A DNA stretch of 64,000 nucleotides, taken from assembly GCF_008329585.1 (NCBI RefSeq), contig NZ_NPKP01000005.1, positions 1 to 64,000 of the forward strand, read 5' to 3'. The notes beneath the pieces are model-generated. The model searched no databases. It saw only the letters and a list, made by a program, of their open reading frames with translations, and had not been told where the DNA came from. The translations under genes were made by a program, and so were the position numbers. Positions 49,314-57,775 of the stretch are shown here, piece by piece. The stretch comes from Mycolicibacterium sp. P9-22 (GTDB taxonomy: Bacteria; Actinomycetota; Actinomycetes; Mycobacteriales; Mycobacteriaceae). Every line of letters starts with the position of its first letter. Position 1 is the first letter of the stretch.

Positions 49314-50213
49314 CTACTGCGGTTCCGGGACGTGGAAATGCTCGTCACGCAGCCGGAACGCCTCCTTGGTCCCGTGCTGGGCGCGGGTCTTGACGAAGTT
49401 GAACTCCCCCGGCGAGAACTGCAGGTTGGTGCCGTAGGCATGGAACATGTAGCTGGCCACCTCTTCGCCCGCATACGCCTGGCTCTGCTCGACCCACCGG
49501 AACGCCTCCTTGGCGATGACCACACCGTCGGCGGGCATCTTGGCGGCCTTCTGCGCCCAGTAGCGGGCCCGGGCCGCGACCTTGTCGGCATCGCAGGTGT
49601 CGGTGAAGACACCGAGGTGCTCGACGGCGCCGGCTTCGATGATGTCGCCGGTGAGAAGCATGCGGCGCGCCAGTACCGGCCCGAGCCGGTGGAAGAACAT
49701 GTGCAGGCTGCCCAGCGCCGGACCCAGGAAACGGGTCGCGGGCATCCCGATCTTGGTGTCGCGGGCGATCACCGAGATATCGGTCATCAGCGCCATCTCG
49801 AAACCGCCGCCGAGGGCATAGCCGCTGATCTCACCCACGGTGACCTTCGGGAAGCCCAGGAAATTGTGGTAGAAGTCAAAAGACTTGCGGTCCACGGTGA
49901 GTCGGCGGCGCTGGCTCGGGCGGGACTTCTTGGGTGCGCCTCCCTTTGCTCCAGCGCTCTGCTCTTCGCGCGAGCGCTCATCGCCATACCAGCCGTAGGC
50001 ATTGTTCATATCCGCACCGGTGCTGAACACGCCCTCGGCACCGCGCAGCAGCACCACAGTGATGTCGTCGTCGTCGGCGACGGTATCAAGGTGGCGCGCG
50101 ATCTCATCGCGCATGGCGGCGTCGTAGGAGTTGCGCTGTTTCGGGTTGTTGAAGGTGATGGTGGCGATGCGGCGATCCGCATCGACCTCGAAGAGCACCC
50201 GGTCGTCAGTCAT
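49314..50213 (-). CDS. Enoyl-CoA hydratase/isomerase (crotonase, long type)
   Basis: This is a 299-residue crotonase from ATG 50213, overlapping the GntR gene by 8 bp. The first oxyanion segment is EGVFSTGADMNNAYGWYGD and the second SGYALGGGFEMALMTDISVIA. Between them is an unusual lysine- and arginine-rich insert (about residues 80-110, AKGGAPKKSRPSQRRR) that most crotonases lack. Likely a hydratase, isomerase or C-C hydrolase on a bulky CoA ester. Co-transcribed with the upstream GntR regulator. Confidence 0.86.
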   Translation of the reverse strand: MTDDRVLFEVDADRRIATITFNNPKQRNSYDAAMRDEIARHLDTVADDDDITVVLLRGAEGVFSTGADMNNAYGWYGDERSREEQSAGAKGGAPKKSRPSQRRRLTVDRKSFDFYHNFLGFPKVTVGEISGYALGGGFEMALMTDISVIARDTKIGMPATRFLGPALGSLHMFFHRLGPVLARRMLLTGDIIEAGAVEHLGVFTDTCDADKVAARARYWAQKAAKMPADGVVIAKEAFRWVEQSQAYAGEEVASYMFHAYGTNLQFSPGEFNFVKTRAQHGTKEAFRLRDEHFHVPEPQ

Positions 50214-50964
50214 GCGAAATCAGCCTCGCTTCAATGGTTTTGTCGGTTCCGGCGGCCAGCGTGGTCCGCCGGGCCGCGGTGAGATGATCGGCCGCCAGTT
50301 TGGTGGCACGGGCGACGTTGCCGTCGGCGATAGCCACGAGCAGCCGCTGATGGTCGCGCAGCGCGGCGCGCATGGTGCTTTCGTGCATATCGTCACCCCA
50401 CACTTGTGACTCATGGGTGGACCAGATCAGTTCCAGCGAGCCGATCAGCAGGATCATCGGCTCATTGCCGCAGCGCGCCACCAGTACCTCGTGGAAACGC
50501 CGCGCGTTGCGCACGTACTGCGTGGAATCGTCGAATTGCGCTTCCTGTTTGTCGATCTCGGCCTGCAGGTGGGGCACCACCTCGGAGGCCCGATCTTCTC
50601 GCGCCGCGCACATGCCGGCACAGATCGGCTCCAGGTGCAGCAAGGCACCGCTGACATCGGCCGGGGTGGCGGCGCGGGTCTGCAGCACCATGCTGATCAT
50701 GTGGGCGGTGCGTTCGGGGGACGGCAGCTGGACCACCGCGCCACCCATGTTGCCGCGCCGCACCGAGATCAGGCCGTCGGTTTCCAGCAGATGGATCGCC
50801 TCACGTAGGGCCGGTGGGCTGACGCCGAATTCGGAGAACAGGCTCTCCTGGGTCGGCAGGATGTCACCGGCGCGTAGCCGCCCGGACAGGATGTCGTCGC
50901 GCAGCTTGGACGCCACGATCTCGGCAACCCGTGGCTGCCGGATGCGCCGGGCGCGTCCTTCCAT
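50206..50964 (-). CDS. GntR/FadR-family regulator (FCD domain)
   Basis: This is a 252-residue protein from ATG 50964 with AAGGAAAGG upstream. The winged helix (VAEIVASKLRDDILSGRLRAGDILPTQ, SPPALREAIHLLETDGLI) is followed by an all-helical FCD ligand domain with metal-binding histidines (RRFHEVLVARCGN, DHQRLLVAI, DHLTAARR). It heads a two-gene unit with a crotonase and is divergent from the three-crotonase/three-ligase operon. A TTGTACA-centred element (50986-50992) in the gap is a plausible operator. Confidence 0.9.
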   Translation of the reverse strand: MEGRARRIRQPRVAEIVASKLRDDILSGRLRAGDILPTQESLFSEFGVSPPALREAIHLLETDGLISVRRGNMGGAVVQLPSPERTAHMISMVLQTRAATPADVSGALLHLEPICAGMCAAREDRASEVVPHLQAEIDKQEAQFDDSTQYVRNARRFHEVLVARCGNEPMILLIGSLELIWSTHESQVWGDDMHESTMRAALRDHQRLLVAIADGNVARATKLAADHLTAARRTTLAAGTDKTIEARLISHD

Positions 50965-50984
50965 CGACGACCTTTCCTTGCTAA

Positions 50985-50994
50985 CTTGTACAGG
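50985..50994. promoter_or_regulatory. Possible GntR operator (CTTGTACAGG)
   Basis: Near-palindrome centred on TGTACA about 20 bp upstream of the GntR start codon; FadR-type GntR proteins commonly bind such TNGTNNNACNA-like sites. Assignment to this regulator is inference. Confidence 0.35.
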
Positions 50995-51011
50995 ATAGTA
51001 ACCGCATCGCC

Positions 51012-51030
51012 TACTGTATGGGCAACTGTA
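51012..51030. promoter_or_regulatory. Island operator 8 (TACTGTA-N5-AACTGTA)
   Basis: TACTGTATGGGCAACTGTA, 25 bp before the start of the long crotonase/ligase operon. It can also be read as a direct repeat of ACTGTATGG with 12-bp period, so its assignment is less certain than operators 1-3 and 9. Confidence 0.58.
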
Positions 51031-51055
51031 TGGATTCGGAAAGGCCGGGTGCCAG

Positions 51056-51850
51056 GTGAGCGACGGTTCAGTGACGACCTCCCGCAGAGACTCCGTGCTG
51101 CGGATAACGCTCGACCGGCAGGAGCGCCGAAACTCCCTCGATCACCGGATGATCGACGATCTGGTCGGCATCCTGACCGCCGCCGCCACCGATGACTCGT
51201 TGCGCGCCGTCTTCATCGCCGGCGCCGGTGAACACTTCTGCACCGGCGCGGATTGGGTGTCCACCAATGCGTCCGACGAACGTCCCCGCACCGGAAATCT
51301 GGTCCGCCGCATCCCGCACACCGCGCACCGGGTGATCGAACTCGTCGCCACCATCCACCTGCCGGTGGTCTGCGCCGTCCGCGGCTGGGCGGTCGGATTG
51401 GGCTGCAACCTGGCTCTGGCCGCGGATTTCACCGTCGCCGACAGCGACGCCACCTTCTGGGAGCCCTTCATCTCCCGCGGTTTCAGCCCCGACTCGGGTT
51501 CCACCTGGCTGCTCCCCCGGCTGGCCGGCGTGGCCCGCGCCAAGCGGATGCTGTTGCTCGGCGAGAAGGTCAGCGGCACCGACGCCGCCGACTGGGGCCT
51601 CATCCACAGCGCGGTGCCCGCCGATGAGGTGCAGACCGCCGCCGACGAACTGCTGGCCAGATTGTCAGCCGGACCCACCGTGGCGATCGGGCTGGCCAAA
51701 CAGGCCATCGCCTACGGCCAGCACGCCACCCTGCCCCAGTCCATGAACCAGGAGCTCTCGAATCTGGAACTCTCCTGCCGCACCGCCGATTTCAAAGAGG
51801 GTCTGGCCGCGTTCCGGGAACGCCGCGACCCCGACTTCACCGGACGCTGA
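51056..51850 (+). CDS. Enoyl-CoA hydratase/isomerase (crotonase)
   Basis: This is a 264-residue crotonase from GTG 51056. Features are LDRQERRNSLDHRMIDDLV, first oxyanion segment GEHFCTGADWVSTNASD and second RGWAVGLGCNLALAADFTVA, then STWLLPRLAGVARAKRMLL and FRERRDPDFTGR. It is the first of three consecutive crotonases, followed by three AMP-forming ligases, all closely spaced or overlapping. Each probably handles a different enoyl-CoA intermediate. Confidence 0.9.
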   Translation: MSDGSVTTSRRDSVLRITLDRQERRNSLDHRMIDDLVGILTAAATDDSLRAVFIAGAGEHFCTGADWVSTNASDERPRTGNLVRRIPHTAHRVIELVATIHLPVVCAVRGWAVGLGCNLALAADFTVADSDATFWEPFISRGFSPDSGSTWLLPRLAGVARAKRMLLLGEKVSGTDAADWGLIHSAVPADEVQTAADELLARLSAGPTVAIGLAKQAIAYGQHATLPQSMNQELSNLELSCRTADFKEGLAAFRERRDPDFTGR

Positions 51851-51859
51851 GAGGTACCG

Positions 51860-52660
51860 ATGTACGACACGATCATCTACGAGGTGGACGGCCACAAGGC
51901 CACCATCACCATGAACCGGCCCGATGCGCTCAACGCACTGTCACCGCACATGATCACCGAACTGCGGGCGGCCTATCAGCAGGCCGAGGACGACGACAAC
52001 GTGTGGCTGATGATCGTCACCGCCACCGGACGCGCCTTCTGCACCGGCGCCGATGTCAAGGAGATTCCCGGGGACGGCAAGGTGCTCAACGAGCGACCGT
52101 ACCTATCCACCTACGAACAGTGGGAGGCCCCGCAGGAGGGCACCCCGCCGTTCCGCACCATGACCAAGCCCGTCATCGTCGCCGTCAACGGAATCTGTTG
52201 TGGTGCAGGCCTGGACTGGGTCACCACCGGCGACATCATCATCGCCTCCGACAAGGCCACCTTCTTCGACCCGCACGTCAGCATCGGTTTGGTCGCCGCA
52301 CGGGAGATGGTGCGGCTGGCCAAGGCACTCCCTCGGTCGGTGGCACTGCGGATGGCACTGATGGGCAAGCACGAGCGGATGACGGTGCAGCGGGCCTACG
52401 AACTCGGGCTGATCACCGAGATCGTCGAACACGAGAAGCTGCTGGAGCGCGCGCACGAGATCGCCGACACGGTGAACCTCAATGCGCCACTGGCGGTGCG
52501 CGGTACCCGCCTGGCCATCCACAAGACGCTGGATCTGCCGTTGCACGAGGGCGAGATGCTCGCCGAGACGTTCCGGGAGCGGGTCACCCGCACCGAGGAC
52601 GCGCTGGAGGGCCCGCGCGCGTTCGTGGAGAAGCGCAAGCCGAACTGGCAGGCCCGCTAG
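51860..52660 (+). CDS. Enoyl-CoA hydratase/isomerase (crotonase)
   Basis: This is a 266-residue crotonase from ATG 51860 with GAGAGGT upstream. It has NRPDALNALSPHM, GRAFCTGADVKEIPG and NGICCGAGLDWVTTGDIIIAS, and ends FVEKRKPNWQAR. The region DPHVSIGLVAAREMVRL, with glutamate after AAR, fits a hydratase-type active site. The stop codon shares its last base with the GTG of the next gene. Confidence 0.9.
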   Translation: MYDTIIYEVDGHKATITMNRPDALNALSPHMITELRAAYQQAEDDDNVWLMIVTATGRAFCTGADVKEIPGDGKVLNERPYLSTYEQWEAPQEGTPPFRTMTKPVIVAVNGICCGAGLDWVTTGDIIIASDKATFFDPHVSIGLVAAREMVRLAKALPRSVALRMALMGKHERMTVQRAYELGLITEIVEHEKLLERAHEIADTVNLNAPLAVRGTRLAIHKTLDLPLHEGEMLAETFRERVTRTEDALEGPRAFVEKRKPNWQAR

Positions 52661-53433
52661 TGGACACGATCCTGCTCGACCTCGACCACGACACCCACGT
52701 CGCCACCATTACGCTCAACCGTCCTGAGTCGCTCAACTCGTTCAACCGCGCCATGTGCCACGAGATGCGCGATGCCTGGCACACCATCAAGGACGACGAA
52801 GGTATCAACGCCGTGGTGCTGCGTGCCGCCGGTGACCGCGCCTTCAGCGCCGGACTCGACGTGAAATCCAGTTACGGGCAACCCGAGATCGTCTGGAATC
52901 ACGAGGATCCGGGCGAACTGCTCAGCCCCAAGTGGCAGAAGATGTGGAAGCCGGTGGTGTGCGCGGTACAGGGCATGTGCACCGCGGGCGCGCTGTACTT
53001 CGTCAACGAGTCCGACGTGGTGATCTGCTCACAGGACGCGACCTTCTTCGACTCCCATGTCAGCGCCGGACTGGTGTCGGCGCTGGAGCCGATCGGGCTG
53101 ATGCGCCGGATCGGTCTCGGCGACACCCTACGGATGGCGTTGATGGGCAACGACGAACGCGTCGGCGCCGACACCGCGCTGCGGATCGGGCTGGTCACGG
53201 AGGTGGTTTCCCGGGACGTGTTGTGGAGCCGGGCCGATGAGATCGCCACCGCCATCGCCGCCAAACCGCCGACCGCCACCCAGGGCACCGTCAAGGCCAT
53301 CTGGGAGTCATTGGACAAGCCGTACCGGGCCGCGATGGATCAGGGGCTGATCTACACCCGGCTGGGCAACCCGATCGCCAAGAATGAGCTCGCCGCACGA
53401 CCGATCACCAAGACCACGCCACGGATCCGTTGA
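52660..53433 (+). CDS. Enoyl-CoA hydratase/isomerase-like protein (crotonase fold)
   Basis: This is a 257-residue crotonase-fold protein. GTG 52660 overlaps the previous TAG by one base; a much longer open frame upstream is shadow. It has NRPESLNSFNRAMC, GDRAFSAGLDVKSSYG and QGMCTAGALYFVNESDVVICS, then DSHVSAGLVSALEPIGLM. It is similar to the previous gene in the SHVS.GLV segment, which suggests local duplication. The stop overlaps the next start (TGATG). Confidence 0.87.
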   Translation: MDTILLDLDHDTHVATITLNRPESLNSFNRAMCHEMRDAWHTIKDDEGINAVVLRAAGDRAFSAGLDVKSSYGQPEIVWNHEDPGELLSPKWQKMWKPVVCAVQGMCTAGALYFVNESDVVICSQDATFFDSHVSAGLVSALEPIGLMRRIGLGDTLRMALMGNDERVGADTALRIGLVTEVVSRDVLWSRADEIATAIAAKPPTATQGTVKAIWESLDKPYRAAMDQGLIYTRLGNPIAKNELAARPITKTTPRIR

Positions 53434-54890
53434 TGCCCCACCCACTCTCGCAACGCATCGGCACCGTCCTGGACCTGGACCCGTCGGCGCCGGCACTGCA
53501 GTACGACGGTGAGTGGTCCAGTTGGGGTCAGCTGTCCACCCTGGCACGGCGCATCGGCGCGCTGACGGGGCCCGTGCGGGTCGGGATCATGCTGCGCAAT
53601 CAGCCCGCTCACGTCGCCGCGCTGCTCGGTGTGCTGGAGGTCGGTGGGACCGTCGTGGTCATCAACCCGTCACGTGGCGACGACCGGACCCGCACAGACA
53701 TCGCGGCGCTCGGGCTCCCCGTGATCATCGGGCTGCCCGGCGATATCGCCAACCTGGTGACATCGGCGTTCACCGGTACGGTGATCACCGTCTCCGATCT
53801 CGACACCGCGCCCACCGAGTCACTGGGCACCACCGCCGATGACGCCGGTCGGCCCGGGGTCGCGGTGTGGATGCTGACCAGCGGCACCACCGGGCCGCCG
53901 AAACGTGTCGATCTCACCTACGACATGCTGGCCCGCAGCGTGCTGGGACAGCAGCCGTGGCAGGAGCCGACCGAGCTGCGGCGCGGGGTGGCGATCGTGA
54001 ACTCACCGCTGGTACACGTGGGAGGGGTCTTCCGGATCCTGTTGTGTATCAGCGAGGCCCGGCCTTTCGTGCTGCTCCCCAAGTTCGATCTGCAGCGCTG
54101 GTCCGACGCGGTGCGCGAGCACAAACCGCGCGCAGTATCGCTGGTGCCGGCCGCGCTGCGGATGGTGTTGCACTCCGAACTCACTCGCGAGGATCTGGCC
54201 GGCGTGCGCGCGGTGACCTCGGGTACCGCTCCGTTGTCCGCCGACGATGCCGACGCCTTCACCGCGAAGTTCGGCATCCCGGTGCTGACGTCCTATGCCG
54301 CCACCGAGTTCGGCGGCGGCGTGGCCGGCTGGACGCTCGCCGATCATCAGCAGTTCTGGAAGGCCAAGCGCGGGAGTGTGGGCCGGGCGAATCCCGGTGC
54401 GCGGCTACGGGTGGTCGACGAAGCCGGTCGCGTCCTCGGCCCGGACGAGCAAGGGCTGTTGGAGGTCATTCCGGCCCAGATGTCTTCTGGGGACTGGATC
54501 CGCACCACCGATCTGGCGCGTATCGACGCCGACGGCTTCGTGTGGATCCTCGGCCGCGCCGACCAGGCCATCATCCGCGGTGGTTTCAAGGTGATGCCCG
54601 ACGATGTGCGCACCGCCCTGGAGAGTCACCCGGCGGTGCGCGGCGCGGCGGTCATCGGCCGGGCCGACGACCGCCTCGGCGAGACCCCGGTCGCGATGGT
54701 CGAACTACACGCCCAGGCCACCGTCGCGGAGCTGTCCGACTTCCTGGCGGCCCGACTCGCCCGCTACGAGATCCCGACCGCTATCTCGATCGTCGAGACG
54801 ATCCCACGCACCCCGTCCGGCAAGGCCGATCTCGGGGCGGTACGAGAGCATTTCAAGGCCGCCACACATCCCCTCCCCGATCGTGCCTGA
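53433..54890 (+). CDS. AMP-forming acyl-CoA ligase (1 of 3 in tandem)
   Basis: This is a 485-residue ANL-superfamily ligase from ATG 53433. The phosphate loop is MLTSGTTGPPKRVD, mid-motif YAATEFGGG, hinge ILGRADQAIIRGGFKVMPDDV and the catalytic lysine lies in RTPSGKADLG. It is shorter than FadD19-like proteins and lacks part of the N-terminal domain, as in small acid-CoA ligases. It is followed by two further ligases with overlapping starts. The acid substrate is unknown. Confidence 0.88.
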   Translation: MPHPLSQRIGTVLDLDPSAPALQYDGEWSSWGQLSTLARRIGALTGPVRVGIMLRNQPAHVAALLGVLEVGGTVVVINPSRGDDRTRTDIAALGLPVIIGLPGDIANLVTSAFTGTVITVSDLDTAPTESLGTTADDAGRPGVAVWMLTSGTTGPPKRVDLTYDMLARSVLGQQPWQEPTELRRGVAIVNSPLVHVGGVFRILLCISEARPFVLLPKFDLQRWSDAVREHKPRAVSLVPAALRMVLHSELTREDLAGVRAVTSGTAPLSADDADAFTAKFGIPVLTSYAATEFGGGVAGWTLADHQQFWKAKRGSVGRANPGARLRVVDEAGRVLGPDEQGLLEVIPAQMSSGDWIRTTDLARIDADGFVWILGRADQAIIRGGFKVMPDDVRTALESHPAVRGAAVIGRADDRLGETPVAMVELHAQATVAELSDFLAARLARYEIPTAISIVETIPRTPSGKADLGAVREHFKAATHPLPDRA

Positions 54891-56322
54891 GTCGCTGGTC
54901 GAACTGCTCCGCCGCAGGGCGGATCATGTCCTGCTGATCTGCGATGGCGAACGGCTCAGCTATGCCGAGGCCGATCGGCGATCCGCGGAACTCGCCGGTG
55001 GCCTCGTCGCCCTGGGCGCCGGAAAGGGCACCCACGTCGGGCTGCTGCACCCCAACGGCGCCGACTTCGTCGTGGGGATGCTGGCCGCCGCGCGCCTCGG
55101 CGCCGTGGTGGTGCCATTCTCGACCTTCCAGACCACCGCGGAGCTGAAGAGCCAGCTCATCGACAGCGATACCGAGTTCCTCCTGGCGGCAAGCTCTTTC
55201 CGCCAACACGACTATCGCCAGCGCCTCGCCGGCATCGATACGCCGTGCCTGCGCCACGTGCTGTTCGACCCGCCATCGGCAGCCGACGTGGACCTCACCG
55301 GGCTGGAAGCCGACGTCGACGGCACCGATGTTCTGGCGATCATCTACACCTCCGGTTCGACCGGACCGCCCAAGGGTGCGGTGCACACCCACGCCGGGCT
55401 GCTCCGGCACCAACGCAATCTCAACGAGATCCGCGGGCTCACCGCCTCGGACACCTTGTTCTGCAACTCGCCGTTCTTCTGGATCGGCGGTTTCGCGTTC
55501 GGCCTGCTCGCCACCATCGTCGCCGGGTCCACCCTGGTCTGCTCGAACGCCACCGATGCGGGCGAGACCCTCGATCTGCTGGAGGCCGTGCGCCCCAACA
55601 TCACCAACGGTTTCGCCGCGGGCATCGCGCATCTGACCCGTCATCCCAGCTTCGCCGACCGGGATCTGTCCGCGCTGCGCCGGGGAAATCTGTACCCGAT
55701 CATGGCGCCGGATGTTCGGCCCGCCGATCCCGAACTGCGGCACAACATGCTGGGGATGACCGAGGCGGGCAGCGTGTTGCTGATCGATGGTGACGAGTCC
55801 GATCAGCCCGAGCACCGTCGCGGCAGCTTCGGCCGTCCCGCGCCGGGTTTCGACACCAAGGTGCTCGACAGCGGCGAACTCTGCGTTCGTGGACCGTATC
55901 TCATGCAGGGCTATTACGGCCGCAGCCGCGAGGAGTGTTTCGACGCGGACGGCTGGTTCCACACCGGTGATCTGGTGCGCGTCGACGAGGACGGCTACTT
56001 CTACTACCTGTCCCGCGCCGGGTCGATGATCAAGACCGCGGGCGCCAATGTCACACCCGGGGAGGTGCAGAAAGCCCTCGCGGCGCAGGGTTTTGTTGCC
56101 CTCGTGCTGGGGCTGCCCGACGAGGAACGCGGGCAGATCGTCGCCGCGGTCATCGTCAGCGACGGTCCGGTCGACACCGTGGCACTCGGGCGGGCCCTGC
56201 GGGAGACGCTGTCGGCCTACAAAGTGCCCAGGCGGTTCGCGGTCTGCCGCCCCGCCGAGCTGCCGATGCTGTCCAGCGGGAAGGTCGACATGCCCGCGTT
56301 GGCGAGACTGTTCGATGACTGA
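54883..56322 (+). CDS. AMP-forming acyl-CoA ligase (2 of 3 in tandem)
   Basis: This is a 479-residue ligase from GTG 54883, overlapping the previous gene by 8 bp; an earlier open frame is shadow. Motifs are IIYTSGSTGPPKGAVHTH, MLGMTEAGS, YLSRAGSMIKTAGANVTPGEV and the catalytic lysine in LSSGKVDMPA. It is clearly paralogous to the next gene: both have FFW(I/V)GGF followed by a hydrophobic stretch and a GMTE motif. Possibly one of a set specialised for related pathway acids. Confidence 0.88.
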   Translation: MPESLVELLRRRADHVLLICDGERLSYAEADRRSAELAGGLVALGAGKGTHVGLLHPNGADFVVGMLAAARLGAVVVPFSTFQTTAELKSQLIDSDTEFLLAASSFRQHDYRQRLAGIDTPCLRHVLFDPPSAADVDLTGLEADVDGTDVLAIIYTSGSTGPPKGAVHTHAGLLRHQRNLNEIRGLTASDTLFCNSPFFWIGGFAFGLLATIVAGSTLVCSNATDAGETLDLLEAVRPNITNGFAAGIAHLTRHPSFADRDLSALRRGNLYPIMAPDVRPADPELRHNMLGMTEAGSVLLIDGDESDQPEHRRGSFGRPAPGFDTKVLDSGELCVRGPYLMQGYYGRSREECFDADGWFHTGDLVRVDEDGYFYYLSRAGSMIKTAGANVTPGEVQKALAAQGFVALVLGLPDEERGQIVAAVIVSDGPVDTVALGRALRETLSAYKVPRRFAVCRPAELPMLSSGKVDMPALARLFDD

Positions 56323-57775
56323 CACCATCGATGGCCTGATCCGCGCGCGGGCCGCTGACAGCAAGCCGATGGTCATCGATCCGGACACCCGGATCAGCTA
56401 TGCCGAACTCGATTCGAGCACTACCGCGTTGGGCGCAGGCTTGCTCGACGCCGGGATCGCAAAGGGCACCCGGGTCGGGCTGATCATGCCCAACAGCGCC
56501 GACTGGGTACGGATCGCCTTGGCGGTCACCAGGATCGGGGCGGTGCTGGTGCCGCTGAGCACGCTGCTCACCACACCCGAACTCACCGAGCAACTGCGGG
56601 TGGCGTCGGTGCAACACCTGATCGCGGTCGAAGAATTCCGCGGCCGCCGCTACACACCTGGGCCGGCGCCGTCGCTGCGCCGGGTCTGGACGCCGGGCGA
56701 GGTACTGGCATTGCGCGGCACCGCCCCGTTCCCGCCGGTCCGCCCGGCGGACCCGCTGGTCATCATGTTCACCTCGGGAAGCAGCGGACCGCCGAAGGGT
56801 GTCCGGCATTCTCACGGCAATGCGCTGGCCGCGGTGCGTTCCGGGCTGGATGCCCGTCTCATCACCGCGGACACCCGGCTGTATTTGCCGATGCCGTTCT
56901 TCTGGGTGGGCGGATTCGGGGCGGGGATCCTGTCGGTGCTGCTGGCCGGCGCCACGCTGGTGACCGAGCCAATTCCGCAGCCCGAGTCGACGCTGGAACT
57001 GCTTCGCCGCGAAAGGGTCACGCTGTTTCGCGGTTGGCCGGACCAGGCGGCCGCGCTGGCCCGTTCTCTGTCGGCGCCGCTGCCCGATCTGAGGATAGGC
57101 AGCCTGGAGGCACTGCTGCCGCCGGAGATGCGAGCGACGCCGGGCGCGCGGGCGTCGCTGTTCGGCATGACCGAATCATTCGGGCCGTACTGCGGATTCC
57201 CTGCCGATACGGATATGCCCGAATCGGCCTGGGGTAGTTGCGGGAAGCCGTTCGCCGGGATAGAGGTGCGCATCGCCGATGTCCAGACGGGTGACGCGCT
57301 TCCGGCCGGCTCTGTGGGTCAGATCCAGATCCGTGGACCGCATGTGCTGCGCGGGATCTGCCGGCTCAGCCGCGAGGAGGTGTTCACCGCGGACGGGTAT
57401 TACCCCACCGGCGATCTCGGGCTTCTCGACGCGGACGGATTCCTGTTCTACCGCGGTCGGTCCGACAACATGTTCAAGGTCAGCGGAGCAACGGTGTACC
57501 CCAGCGAGGTGGAGCGTGTGCTGCGCGGGATCGCCGGGGTACGGGCGGTATACGTGGTCGATCTCGGAGGCCGTGTCGCCGCTGCGGTGGTGACGAACCG
57601 GTCCGTCGACGAACTATGGGCGGCGGCCAAGGACGCGCTGAGCGCCTTCAAGGTCCCGACGGTCTGGTTGATCCTGGACGGCGAGGACGCGGTTCCGTAC
57701 GGGGCCACCGGCAAGGCCGACAAGAAGCGGATCCGTCAGATGATCGAGGCGTCAGACGATGGCGTCGGCCCGTAG
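56315..57775 (+). CDS. AMP-forming acyl-CoA ligase (3 of 3 in tandem)
   Basis: This is a 486-residue ligase from ATG 56315, overlapping the previous gene by 8 bp. Motifs are IMFTSGSSGPPKGVRHSH, LFGMTESFGPYCGF, YRGRSDNMFKVSGATVYPSEVE and the catalytic lysine in GATGKADKKR. The pattern and the adjacent gene point to duplication. Its 3' end overlaps the convergent CaiB-type gene by 24 bp. Confidence 0.88.
   Translation: MTDTIDGLIRARAADSKPMVIDPDTRISYAELDSSTTALGAGLLDAGIAKGTRVGLIMPNSADWVRIALAVTRIGAVLVPLSTLLTTPELTEQLRVASVQHLIAVEEFRGRRYTPGPAPSLRRVWTPGEVLALRGTAPFPPVRPADPLVIMFTSGSSGPPKGVRHSHGNALAAVRSGLDARLITADTRLYLPMPFFWVGGFGAGILSVLLAGATLVTEPIPQPESTLELLRRERVTLFRGWPDQAAALARSLSAPLPDLRIGSLEALLPPEMRATPGARASLFGMTESFGPYCGFPADTDMPESAWGSCGKPFAGIEVRIADVQTGDALPAGSVGQIQIRGPHVLRGICRLSREEVFTADGYYPTGDLGLLDADGFLFYRGRSDNMFKVSGATVYPSEVERVLRGIAGVRAVYVVDLGGRVAAAVVTNRSVDELWAAAKDALSAFKVPTVWLILDGEDAVPYGATGKADKKRIRQMIEASDDGVGP

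Noticed and set aside
54853..56388. 511-codon minus-strand frame opposite the ligase genes
   Set aside because: No recognisable domain and it lies antisense to clear AMP-ligase motifs.
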